Shown here: in pieces, positions 16,613 through 24,699 of the stretch | How the letters are laid out: every line of letters starts with the position of its first letter | Numbering within the stretch: position 1 is the first letter of the stretch | Origin: Brevibacillus brevis | Lineage (GTDB): Bacteria; Bacillota; Bacilli; Brevibacillales; Brevibacillaceae | Direction of reading: 5' to 3' | NCBI RefSeq assembly: GCF_001039275.2 | Contig: NZ_CP030117.1 | Location: forward strand, 1,509,501-1,573,500 | DNA length: 64,000 nt | The notes under the pieces: generated by a model | What the model saw: the letters and a program-made list of their open reading frames with translations, nothing else | Database searches by the model: none | What the model was told of the DNA's origin: nothing | Translations under genes and position numbers: made by a program

Positions 16613-16643
16613 GAAATAAAACCGCCTCCATAAAGGAGACGGC
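16613..16643 (-). terminator. Terminator downstream of the siderophore-binding gene
   Basis: On the minus strand GCCGTCTCC pairs with GGAGGCGGT around TTTAT, followed by TTTATTTC. It lies about 220 bases after the stop of the binding-protein gene, leaving room for the small ORF at 16722-16775. Confidence 0.75.
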
Positions 16644-16721
16644 ATATATCGAGCTCGTTAGTTTTGAGGTGTTACCGATCATCACGTGCGACGCATCTAC
16701 CTCCAGTATGAAGTTAGAAGC

Positions 16722-16775
16722 TTAAAGCAGTGTACGGTTTCCCTTACTCACTAGGTGATCGTGTAAATCATCCAT
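16722..16775 (-). CDS. Possible 17-aa microprotein
   Basis: A minus-strand ATG behind ACGGAGGCG encodes MDDLHDHLVSKGNRTLL and stops. It lies in the same transcript direction as the siderophore-binding gene and before its terminator. It has no match I recognise; the good ribosome site is the only support. Confidence 0.25.
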   Translation of the reverse strand: MDDLHDHLVSKGNRTLL

Positions 16776-16861
16776 GGCACATCGCCTCCGTAAAGGACTA
16801 CAGCCTGATTGAGAACACACCACCGAGCTCGATGAGTATAGTATGAGCAAAGCCCATCTTT

Positions 16862-17800
16862 TTATTCACCCATCTTCAACATCTGTTTTCGAATCGCATT
16901 TAAAAACGATTGGTTGCTGTAGGCTGTGCCACCAGCCAATCCCGGTTCAACTGCATTCATATACATCTGATCCGCTTTGACTGCGCTGAGATTTTTCCAT
17001 GCAGGCTGCTCTTGCAACTGCTTGAAAGCGGGCTGGTCTTCTTTGTTGACCATCACAAACAAGTAGTGGGGATCTTCTTTTGACAAAGCATCTATTGAGA
17101 GCGCGGTACGCTCCTGCACATTCGTGACGACATCTGGGACAGGCAGGGCCAGGTCCGTATATAACAGGTAATTGTACCGTTCATCCTTCGGATAGGCGTA
17201 GAAGGAGCCCTCTTGGAACCACAGTGTCAGCACTTTCTTTTCTGGAAGTGGGGCGAGCTTGTCGCGGAGTTCCTGTGCGTTTTGCTTCACTTTACCTACG
17301 AAAGTATCCAAATTGGCATCTTTTCCCCGAACATCAGCGAGTAGACGCAAGTTTTCTTGCCAATGAGCTCCGTTCGTTGAGACGGGAATGACGGATGCAG
17401 CGGTTTGCAATTTGGCCAAATCTTCCTTGGATGTCTTGTCAGTTGTCATGATGACGTCAGGTTCGAGGGCAACCAGCTCACCAAGGTTATCTGCAATGTT
17501 ATAAGGAAGATGCTTGGCATTTCTGATCATGGCTTGATATTCCGCAGGAAACTTTCCGTTCTTATCCATTGTTGCTGCGACGGGCGGGATTCCCAGCAAG
17601 AAAGAATCTTCATACGAAGCAGGGAAGCCAACGAAAACAATATCTTTGGTTCTGGCCGGAATTGTATAAGTGTTGCCAAGGTAATTGATCGATCTGGTCG
17701 GTTTCGATGCCGCTGAATCGCCCGTTTGTCCACCATTGCCGCAGGCTGCCAGGACGAGGAGCAAAGCGGCAATCGGGATAGCTAGTAGCCGTTTATACAT
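16862..17800 (-). CDS. Iron-siderophore ABC transporter, substrate-binding lipoprotein
   Basis: A 312-aa lipoprotein of the FecB/FepB class, anchored outside the membrane. The signal ends in LLVLAAC near residue 17-20. The rest shows the two-lobed class III pattern: IVFVGFPASYEDSFLLGIPPVAA, LVALEPDVIMTT, then a long helix and the second lobe ending in the family's FLNAIRKQMLKM. Loading with ferric siderophore is inferred from the family; no permease or ATPase is adjacent. The start at 17800 has GGAGTGA upstream. A TATAAT lies about 55 bases ahead on the minus strand without a clear -35. Confidence 0.85.
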   Translation of the reverse strand: MYKRLLAIPIAALLLVLAACGNGGQTGDSAASKPTRSINYLGNTYTIPARTKDIVFVGFPASYEDSFLLGIPPVAATMDKNGKFPAEYQAMIRNAKHLPYNIADNLGELVALEPDVIMTTDKTSKEDLAKLQTAASVIPVSTNGAHWQENLRLLADVRGKDANLDTFVGKVKQNAQELRDKLAPLPEKKVLTLWFQEGSFYAYPKDERYNYLLYTDLALPVPDVVTNVQERTALSIDALSKEDPHYLFVMVNKEDQPAFKQLQEQPAWKNLSAVKADQMYMNAVEPGLAGGTAYSNQSFLNAIRKQMLKMGE

Positions 17801-18018
17801 ACAGGTCACTCCGTTCTTACTTCTTGTGTTATCAGGAAAGTAGCAGGACTCATGTAAATTATAGGCTACCCGATCCATCCGTCGCTGTTGCATTCCTGAA
17901 CATTTTCAAACATTCTGCTGTAACCTTTTTCCTACTCAAGACACTAATGGGTATCCAAGAAAATATTCGGATAGGAAAGTAGTCGATCAGCCGACAGCAA
18001 GAGAATGGAGGAGCTTCT

Positions 18019-18561
18019 TTGTATGAAGAAATGAAACATCAGGTCATGACCATCTATGAGCGGCATTATCATGATGTATATCAATTTTTGCTGTACTTTG
18101 CCGGCAGTCAGAATGATGCAGAAGATTTGACGCAGGAGGTTTTTTTGCGAGTGATTCGCTCTCTTGAACGATTTGAAGAGCGATCTGAAATGAAGACATG
18201 GCTGTTTGCGATCGCGAAGCATACAGCGATGAATTACTATCGAAAACGCAAGTGGCAAAAGCTGTTGTCAGGGGACTGGCTGTCTGTCGTGATGCCAGCC
18301 TCGGAAGGGAATCCGGCACAGGAAGCGGAAAGCCGGGAGGATGAGCAGGAATTGATCGCTGCGATCAAGGGACTGCCGCCACATTACCGCATGGTTGTCA
18401 TTCTGCGAGGCATTAAAGAGTACAGCGTCAAAGAGACAGCCGAAATACTGGGTTGTTCAGAATCAAACGTGAAAACGACGATGCACCGGGCATTGAAGCT
18501 GCTGCATGGCCAACTGTCGCATACGAAGAAGGGGGAGTTGTACAGTGGATTGGCAAAATGA
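18019..18561 (+). CDS. ECF-type RNA polymerase sigma factor
   Basis: The 180-aa protein has both ECF regions. Region 2 is near residues 10-78 (YERHYHDVYQFLLYFAGSQNDAEDLTQEVFLRV, with FEERSEMKTWLFAIAKHTAMNYYRKRK for -10 recognition) and region 4 near 120-170 (LPPHYRMVVILRGIKEYSVKETAEILGCSESNVKTTMHRALK). The probable start is TTG at 18019, behind GGAGGAG; an in-frame ATG follows four codons later. It overlaps the next gene by 17 bases, the usual arrangement with an anti-sigma partner. A TGTAACC at 17919-17925 may be the -35 of an autoregulated promoter. Confidence 0.93.
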   Translation: MYEEMKHQVMTIYERHYHDVYQFLLYFAGSQNDAEDLTQEVFLRVIRSLERFEERSEMKTWLFAIAKHTAMNYYRKRKWQKLLSGDWLSVVMPASEGNPAQEAESREDEQELIAAIKGLPPHYRMVVILRGIKEYSVKETAEILGCSESNVKTTMHRALKLLHGQLSHTKKGELYSGLAK

Positions 18562-19927
18562 GCGAGATATGCTGGAACGGTTAGCAACTCTGCAAAAAAG
18601 TACACCCCCACGTAAGGAGTTTGTAGAGAGTTTACGTACTGTGCTGGAACAAGAAACGAGTCGGGTTGGCAAGAAGGGACGGCTGTTCATGAATCCGTTG
18701 ACAGCGGGGATAACAGCAGTCGTGATCGCTTTTGGCTTTGGACTGTACATCATGGCTGGGATGGGGCAAAACGAACGGGCGGACCCTCAAGTGACGGCAA
18801 CAAGCAGTCCGCAGCTTCCCGCCCATCCTGTATACGAGCAGGCGAAGAAGCTGCTGCAAGAATTGGCAGGGCGAGATGCAAGCCAATATGCGGTAAACGG
18901 CATGCTGTCCAATACAGAAACAGGTCATGTCGTGATGAACAAGACGGTTAACAACATTCCGGTTCTTGAAGACCAATACACGTTTACAATAGACAAGGAG
19001 GGCAGGCATCATAAAAAAGTGGTACAGACAAACGATACGACAGGGATGGTCTTTCCTGATCCTAAAAGGGCAATGCCAGTGAAGCAGGCCGAGGAGATTT
19101 TTGGGCAAAGTGCCCGGCTTCTCTATTCAGAGGAAGAAGGGCGATTGCAATACGAGTTTCCATTTTCAGGTGATATCGATGCCATCACAGGAGAAATTTA
19201 CTCCACAGAACGCTATCATCCCGATTACAGTCTCGTAGAAATGCCGCCAATTCCTGTGAAACCAGGAGGTATTAAGCTGGTAGCTCCTGACATCAAAGAG
19301 GCAGATAGACTTTTTCGGGAGTGGGGATTCGAGCCGCCGTTTTCCTTCGTGGTTCGCCAGGGCTCGGGCGTACATACGTACAAAATAGAGACGCGAACCA
19401 AACAGAAAATGGAACTGACCGTGGTGACAGAAACAGGCGATATTCTCGACTATCGGTATGGGAATATCCATGAGAAAGAGGAGAAGCTCCCTCATCCGAA
19501 GCTAGAAAATGTTCAAGAAGCAGCTAAACAGTTTCAGAAATACCTTCCGTTAGATACCAAAGAATTGCTTCTTGGTCCTGCCACTAGAAAAGGCAACATC
19601 GAAACCTATCAATTCTTTAAGTCCCATCAGGGAGTCCCGATTATGGGGGGCTATACAGTTCATTTTGATGTGGACAGGAAACAGGTGATCGGAATCATTC
19701 CTCCGTATGCAGAGGATTCTAAACCGCTTCCTGACAAAAGCAAAGCAATGTCACGGGAAGACGCGACTAGCGTATACGTCACCCATCGTCCGCTCCGATT
19801 GGTCTACAAGCTGATGGAGAATCCGGCTACAGGAAAATTAGAACCGCGTCTCGTCTATCATATTTATTATCACGACACACCGCTCTATATGGTGGATGCG
19901 CTGACAGGTGAGTGGGTACGTAGTTAA
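18545..19927 (+). CDS. Membrane-anchored YcdB-repeat protein, probable anti-sigma partner
   Basis: The 460-aa protein has a short cytoplasmic head (about 45 residues), one membrane helix (NPLTAGITAVVIAFGFGLYIMAG) and a large extracellular part. That part contains YcdB/YcdC-like repeats: YTFTIDKEGRHHKKV with AEEIFGQSARLLYS, DAITGEIYSTE and the closing PRLVYHIYYHDTPLYMVDALTGEWV. The GTG start overlaps the sigma gene and follows GGGGGAG. No zinc-binding HxxxCxxC motif is seen, so if it holds the sigma factor it does so without a ZAS domain. A role as anti-sigma is inferred from overlap and topology. Confidence 0.75.
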   Translation: MDWQNERDMLERLATLQKSTPPRKEFVESLRTVLEQETSRVGKKGRLFMNPLTAGITAVVIAFGFGLYIMAGMGQNERADPQVTATSSPQLPAHPVYEQAKKLLQELAGRDASQYAVNGMLSNTETGHVVMNKTVNNIPVLEDQYTFTIDKEGRHHKKVVQTNDTTGMVFPDPKRAMPVKQAEEIFGQSARLLYSEEEGRLQYEFPFSGDIDAITGEIYSTERYHPDYSLVEMPPIPVKPGGIKLVAPDIKEADRLFREWGFEPPFSFVVRQGSGVHTYKIETRTKQKMELTVVTETGDILDYRYGNIHEKEEKLPHPKLENVQEAAKQFQKYLPLDTKELLLGPATRKGNIETYQFFKSHQGVPIMGGYTVHFDVDRKQVIGIIPPYAEDSKPLPDKSKAMSREDATSVYVTHRPLRLVYKLMENPATGKLEPRLVYHIYYHDTPLYMVDALTGEWVRS

Positions 19928-19943
19928 TAACATCATACCAACA

Positions 19944-19976
19944 GAAAAACCAGGGAGAGGATTCCCTGGTTTTTCA
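19944..19976. terminator. Bidirectional terminator
   Basis: ACCAGGGA / TCCCTGGT (19949-19956 and 19963-19970), preceded by A5 and followed by T5, between convergent genes. Confidence 0.9.
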
Positions 19977-19985
19977 CTATGTCTC

Positions 19986-20468
19986 TTATTTGAAGAGCGG
20001 AACATAAATATCAATCTCGTTGTCTTCCTGCTCTGGTTTGTAGCGTTCGTCCCAATACTCAAAATCAAATCCGGCATACTCATATCCCGATTCACAGAGC
20101 CAGGACCCGTAAAGAAAAGCATACGTCTCGCCCAAGTTTGTCTCAGGTCCCTTGTGTGTTACTTTTGCAAATGTCCCCGCAGGAATCGTGTGATTGACCA
20201 TCCCTTCAGGAATATCGGCGAGGCTGGAAACTTCGAGTCCAATAATTGTGGTAAAGGGATCTACCGCCGCATCGAAGTCAGCTTTGTCAGGATAGATTTG
20301 GATCAGGTATTCGCCCTCTCCAACCTGATTGTGAATCTCGCTTTTTCTAGCTCGCAAAGTTTGAGTTGTAGTAGCGGAGAGCTTTTTGCCCAAGTCTTCT
20401 GTCACATTCGCCGTAAAAGTGATACCAATTACGTGTGTTTCCTCGCGGGTGAGAATGGTAGGATTCAT
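19986..20468 (-). CDS. GyrI-like / AraC effector-binding domain protein
   Basis: A 160-aa stand-alone small-molecule-binding domain of the SOUL/GyrI type, as found at the C-terminus of BmrR and Rob. The alternating strands and the closing SGYEYAGFDFEYWDERY...NEIDIYVPLF, with its conserved Glu/Asp and aromatic residues, are typical. No DNA-binding domain is attached. It may bind cationic ligands or sequester a drug; the ligand is unknown. The start has GGGACG upstream. Confidence 0.8.
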   Translation of the reverse strand: MNPTILTREETHVIGITFTANVTEDLGKKLSATTTQTLRARKSEIHNQVGEGEYLIQIYPDKADFDAAVDPFTTIIGLEVSSLADIPEGMVNHTIPAGTFAKVTHKGPETNLGETYAFLYGSWLCESGYEYAGFDFEYWDERYKPEQEDNEIDIYVPLFK

Positions 20469-20519
20469 GAAACAACGTCCCTTCGTCTAGTGAAATAAGG
20501 AACAGAGCTAATCCAGCAG

Positions 20520-21779
20520 CTATTTCAGCTCTCTGGCATATATCTTCGTTCCATCATGTGTAAACGTACCGATATATTTCTTGCCACCTATCGTATATTC
20601 CATAGAAACGGTTTCCTTTCTAGGAGGCGTAAGCAGCTTGTGCGGAAACGGGAACGGCTGTTTGTTCGCCACGTCTGCAATGATCTGCGTGTCTGTATGA
20701 AAAAGCTTGCCTGTCTGTTTCAATTGCTTGAGCTGCTCTGGTTTATCCAGCTTGTAAGGCAGAGTCGTGGTCGGTTTGTCCATCGCATTGATTTTCTGGA
20801 AGAAATACCCGTCCTTTGTTTTCGACACCGCAATAAACTGTCCGTCACTCGTCTCTTTTAGAAACGCATACTTTTTCGAAGCGAATGTTCCTTTTTTATT
20901 CATCAATAAATAAAATTCCTCGTTGTCCTTTTTCCCGGAAATGATAAAAACTCCCGAATGGATGTTGGATTCCACCTTGTAATTTCGGGATGGCTTCAAC
21001 ACGACTTTTCCTTCATGCGTAATAAAATGGGTCATGCCATTTATTTTCACGCGATGCAATCCTTCGCTGAATCCCATGTACTCATCAAAGAAAGGCTTTG
21101 CGTGTATTTTGCCATTCATGTCTTTTAAGCCCAATTTGTAGGATAAAACCATGCCATCCTTTACGTTACGTTTGACAAAAGGGTAGTGATGAATGTCGAA
21201 AGTTTTTTCTCCCGTATGCTCACTCGAGATTGGAAATAGTTCCTCATCTGTGATCTGCTTGGATATTTTCGTGCGAGCATTGTACAGATAAGAGGTATAG
21301 CTTGTGGGAGAATACAAAAACCACTCTCCGTCTATTTGCGTGAAGTAATCGTTATAGGTGGTTAATTCCTGTGTGTTGCCTTGTTGATCGAAAATAATAA
21401 ACGAGCTGTTTTTAAAGTGGGTAATAATCTGAAAAAAGCCATACCCGTTTTGCAATGGACTGATGTAGCCTGGATATAATAGCGCTTCTTGCTGATCGAT
21501 TACTTTTCCTGTAGGAGAAACAAGGGCAAAATGAGGGAACCATTTCTGCTTGAACTCTTTGTAATAGGGATCATTCGGACTCGATCCTGCAAATGGTACG
21601 AAAAATGGTTCCGTTAGTCCAGGTGGTACCTGAATCTCTTTTTCTGTCGGAACGTACTTGAGTACTGTCGTTTCCGGTCTGTCTGAACGGATGGCATTTT
21701 CGGAATGTGCGACAGAAGGAACGATTGATAGAGTAAGGCTCAGAGCTAACAGAATGTTGACGTAGTTGGTCTTTTTCAT
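20520..21779 (-). CDS. Secreted WG-repeat-like protein
   Basis: A 419-aa exported protein with an N-terminal signal peptide (NILLALSLTLSIVPSVAHS, cleavage near residue 24). The mature part is made of short strand-rich units such as FALVSPTGKVID, GYGFFQII, LGLKDMNGKIHAKPFFDEYMGFSEGLHRVKINGMTHFITHEGKVV, resembling WG beta-repeats. No catalytic motif is seen. It may be a cell-surface binding protein. The ATG at 21779 was preferred because the signal peptide begins there; the ribosome site is weak (AAAGTGA). Confidence 0.65.
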   Translation of the reverse strand: MKKTNYVNILLALSLTLSIVPSVAHSENAIRSDRPETTVLKYVPTEKEIQVPPGLTEPFFVPFAGSSPNDPYYKEFKQKWFPHFALVSPTGKVIDQQEALLYPGYISPLQNGYGFFQIITHFKNSSFIIFDQQGNTQELTTYNDYFTQIDGEWFLYSPTSYTSYLYNARTKISKQITDEELFPISSEHTGEKTFDIHHYPFVKRNVKDGMVLSYKLGLKDMNGKIHAKPFFDEYMGFSEGLHRVKINGMTHFITHEGKVVLKPSRNYKVESNIHSGVFIISGKKDNEEFYLLMNKKGTFASKKYAFLKETSDGQFIAVSKTKDGYFFQKINAMDKPTTTLPYKLDKPEQLKQLKQTGKLFHTDTQIIADVANKQPFPFPHKLLTPPRKETVSMEYTIGGKKYIGTFTHDGTKIYARELK

Positions 21780-21946
21780 AGGTGGAATCACTTTCTCTTT
21801 CCATTTTTGTATGTAGAAGGTAGACGCTTCTCGAAAGATGAATGTCACGTATGTGTTGATCTTACAAGATTTGGATGATAAAATTGTATACATAGATTTA
21901 TGATGTATTGTTTATCTAGGTATATGGAGTTAAATCGGGAGGCACT

Positions 21947-22279
21947 ATGAAAATCAATAAGGAGCTTTTAAAAGGCAGTACTGTGATCCTGATCTTGACG
22001 ATGCTGGATCGAAAGGAAATGTACGGGTACGAGATCGCGAAAGCTATTGAGAAAGAGTCAAATGGTCTATTTACGCTAAAAGAAGGGACGTTGTATCCGA
22101 TCCTGCATGCACTCGAAGCGGAGCGTTATGTGGAAGCGTATTGGGATGAGAAGGATGGGAGGAAGCGTAAATATTATCGGATTACGGCAGAAGGTCGCGG
22201 GCAATTGAAGGAGAAAAAGCTCGAGTGGCATACGTTCCGCGATGGGATTGATCGGGTGCTGGGAGAGGGAAGAGCATGA
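21947..22279 (+). CDS. PadR-family transcriptional regulator
   Basis: The 110-aa winged-helix protein has the PadR signature: LILTMLDRKEMYGYEIAKAIEKES, LKEGTLYPILHALEAERYVEAYW and GRKRKYYRITAEGRGQL. It is a short PadR of the type that pairs with a HAAS-domain membrane protein. Its stop overlaps the ATG of that next gene (22276). It likely represses its own operon until a signal displaces it. Confidence 0.9.
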   Translation: MKINKELLKGSTVILILTMLDRKEMYGYEIAKAIEKESNGLFTLKEGTLYPILHALEAERYVEAYWDEKDGRKRKYYRITAEGRGQLKEKKLEWHTFRDGIDRVLGEGRA

Positions 22280-23586
22280 AGCAAACGAATACACATCCAT
22301 TGATTGCCGACTATCTCGACCAAGTATGTAGACATGTGCGGGCAACGGAAATGCATCGCAGAATTCGCGATGAGCTGGAAAGCCACCTGCTTGATTTGAT
22401 GGATGAGCAGATGGACGAGGGCGTGGAAGAGGAAGAAGCTGTGAGGCAAGCCATTTTGCAAATGGGGGATTCTGCTACGATTGGGAAGCAGTTGCATCGG
22501 ATTTATAAGCCCAAAGTGGAGTGGAGGCTTCTGGTGTATGTGATGGCTTTCCTGGCTGTTGGGCTGTTTACGATGTATGGAATGCAGGTCAGTTTTATCG
22601 AGTTTAAACTGGATAGATACTGGTTCTATACCTTATTTGGTATCGGTGTGATGCTCGCTGTTACCTTCACGGATTATCGGAAGCTTTTGCCGTACTCGTT
22701 GTATTTGTACGTGCTGACTGTCGTAGTGCTTTTGATTGTTCTTGTGCAAGATTATACAATAAATGGAGAATCATATTTACACATAAGTCGTTCCATTACG
22801 ATTGATTTTGCGGCCATGTCCACGTATTTTTTTCTCATAAGTGTTGCGGGCATGATTCTTACCAGGACATGGCGATTCCGGGGGACAGCTTCCAAGCTGA
22901 TTGTATTTGTTTTGTTGCCCGCTAGCCTCTTTCTTATAGCTGGATCGCACAAGAATCTTATGCTTTATCTATTTGGATTCGTGATAATTATGATGTATGC
23001 AAAAACTGCTCGAAAAGAAAAACTCTTCTTGGTGACTGCGTCTACTGTTGCTGGTATTGCTGCTTTTTTGTTGGACAGCTTCCCTTTGGAACGCTTTTTA
23101 CTTGGGTGGTTGCAACCGACCAAAGATGCGCTTGGATGGGGATATTATTATCTGGAGTTGATGGAAGTGCTCCGCACGGCGGGTTTATGGGGCAAGGGCT
23201 TCCAAGCTCCTTTACCGAACATGCCTTATTTAGACTCCGATTTCAAGTTCACCTATTTAATCTATAGGTATGGCTGGTTTGGGGGCATCATCATCTTGTT
23301 AGCCGTTACCCTGTTTATGATGAGACTGGCTCGGGTTGTCAAGGAAGTGGACGAACCGTATGGCAAGCATCTCATAGTCAGTATCGTTCCTTTATTCTCC
23401 GTGTACTTCTTCTGGCCACTGCTGATGTCAACAGGGCTGCTGCCAATCGTGACTCTTGGGATTCCATTTCTCAGCTATACTAATATAGGGACTGCCTTGG
23501 CTCATTTTACTGCCCTCGGTCTCATTTTGAGTGTCCATCGTCATAAGAACTCGATCGGAAAGCCACATACCTACATGGCAAAATAG
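22276..23586 (+). CDS. HAAS-domain / SEDS (FtsW-RodA-SpoVE-like) membrane protein
   Basis: The 436-aa protein has a soluble N-terminal HAAS-type domain (about residues 1-75: YLDQVCRHVRATEMHRRIRDELESHLLDLMDE, then EAVRQAILQMGDSATIGKQLHRIY) joined to about ten helices of the SEDS family. The SEDS block is visible as LPNMPYLDSDFKFTYLIYRYGWFGG, which keeps the catalytic-loop Asp of the usual TDFIF motif. SEDS proteins polymerise or support peptidoglycan synthesis. No partner penicillin-binding protein is nearby. Coupling to PadR suggests condition-specific wall synthesis rather than a housekeeping role. Confidence 0.8.
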   Translation: MKQTNTHPLIADYLDQVCRHVRATEMHRRIRDELESHLLDLMDEQMDEGVEEEEAVRQAILQMGDSATIGKQLHRIYKPKVEWRLLVYVMAFLAVGLFTMYGMQVSFIEFKLDRYWFYTLFGIGVMLAVTFTDYRKLLPYSLYLYVLTVVVLLIVLVQDYTINGESYLHISRSITIDFAAMSTYFFLISVAGMILTRTWRFRGTASKLIVFVLLPASLFLIAGSHKNLMLYLFGFVIIMMYAKTARKEKLFLVTASTVAGIAAFLLDSFPLERFLLGWLQPTKDALGWGYYYLELMEVLRTAGLWGKGFQAPLPNMPYLDSDFKFTYLIYRYGWFGGIIILLAVTLFMMRLARVVKEVDEPYGKHLIVSIVPLFSVYFFWPLLMSTGLLPIVTLGIPFLSYTNIGTALAHFTALGLILSVHRHKNSIGKPHTYMAK

Positions 23587-23666
23587 CAATCCAGAAGAAG
23601 CCTCGGGCGATCGGTAATGCTAGGATATAGACATCAAGGAAAAACAAACCCGAGGAGGAAGTACAC

Positions 23667-24083
23667 ATGGCATTGCAATCCAAACAGATTTTCGTCAATT
23701 TACCAGTGAAGGACCTCAACAAATCCATAGACTTTTTCACGGCAATCGGCTATGAATTTAACCCGCAATTTACGGATCAAAACGCAGCATGCCTGGTGAT
23801 CGGAGAAAATATTTTTGCCATGCTGCTCGTCGAAGAGTTTTTCCAAACGTTTACGAAAAAAGAGCTGACAGATGCTACGAAAAGCACCGAGGTCATTGTC
23901 GCGTTGTCTGCGGATAGCAGAGCACAAGTCGATGAGATCGTAAACAAAGCATTAGCTGCGGGCGCAACTCCATCGAAAGAGCCGGTTGACCACGGCTTCA
24001 TGTACGGCTGGAGCTTTCAAGATTTGGACGGTCATCTGTGGGAGTTCTTGCATATGGATCAAGGTGCTGTTCCAAAGGAATAA
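23667..24083 (+). CDS. VOC-superfamily protein (glyoxalase/bleomycin-resistance fold)
   Basis: A 138-aa VOC domain protein of the YwgB/PhnB-like branch: FVNLPVKDLNKSIDFFTAIGYEFNPQF, AMLLVEEFFQTF and GWSFQDLDGHLWEFLHMD, the last giving the usual metal-binding Glu position. Members bind metals and small ligands; no specific substrate is visible. It has GAGGAGG upstream and its own promoter region. Confidence 0.85.
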   Translation: MALQSKQIFVNLPVKDLNKSIDFFTAIGYEFNPQFTDQNAACLVIGENIFAMLLVEEFFQTFTKKELTDATKSTEVIVALSADSRAQVDEIVNKALAAGATPSKEPVDHGFMYGWSFQDLDGHLWEFLHMDQGAVPKE

Positions 24084-24101
24084 CAGACGGAGTAAACGAA
24101 C

Positions 24102-24156
24102 TGAGGGCAAAAAGCATGGGATCGAAAAAGGGATTCCAGCTTTTTGCCCTTTTTGT
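24102..24156. terminator. Bidirectional terminator between the two VOC genes
   Basis: The 12-bp stem AGGGCAAAAAGC / GCTTTTTGCCCT (24104-24115 and 24139-24150) with a 23-nt loop and T-run lies between convergent genes. Confidence 0.85.
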
Positions 24157-24160
24157 CCAT

Positions 24161-24544
24161 TCAATACTGGCACATCCCAAGCGGATTCCCGTCTGGGTCA
24201 AAAAACGTCAGCACCTTCGTAGACCCAAATTCATCAATCGGGGTTACCCTCACTCCACGCTCTGTTAACAGTTGATGTGCCGCTTCAATGTCCGCGGGAA
24301 GAAAATTATAGTATTTGCCGACGCCAAAATGATTTTCCGGAAATGCCATTGGCTGATGGTTCTCTACGCGGACGAGACAGATCACGGTGCTTGATTCATC
24401 GGAAATCCGCATGGTGACCGCTTCCTCTTCTACAAACAAAGGTCTGCACCCAAGCTTTTCTTCATACCATTTTGCAGAGGCACGCGGGTCCGTCACAGGT
24501 ATAAAAACCCCTTCCATGCCTTTTAACAGTGATTGAATCATCAT
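24161..24544 (-). CDS. VOC-superfamily protein
   Basis: A 127-aa VOC domain protein, distinct from its convergent neighbour: EGVFIPVTDPRASAKWYEEKLGCRPLF, NFLPADIEAAHQLLTERGVRV and FDPDGNPLGMC. The last block lacks the usual W-x-E and has a Cys nearby. Substrate unknown. The start at 24544 follows GGGAGATGA. Confidence 0.8.
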   Translation of the reverse strand: MMIQSLLKGMEGVFIPVTDPRASAKWYEEKLGCRPLFVEEEAVTMRISDESSTVICLVRVENHQPMAFPENHFGVGKYYNFLPADIEAAHQLLTERGVRVTPIDEFGSTKVLTFFDPDGNPLGMCQY

Positions 24545-24699
24545 TTCATCTCCCATTCGAGGAAAAATCTATCGCCTATCATTTCGACGAAGATGGTAGG
24601 AAAAACCTGTAAGCCCCACACTTTCCCTTTGACAATCACTCGTGACATTTCGCTAGCTAAGCGTTATCTTGTACGTAAGAACACAGATGGGGTGAACGG

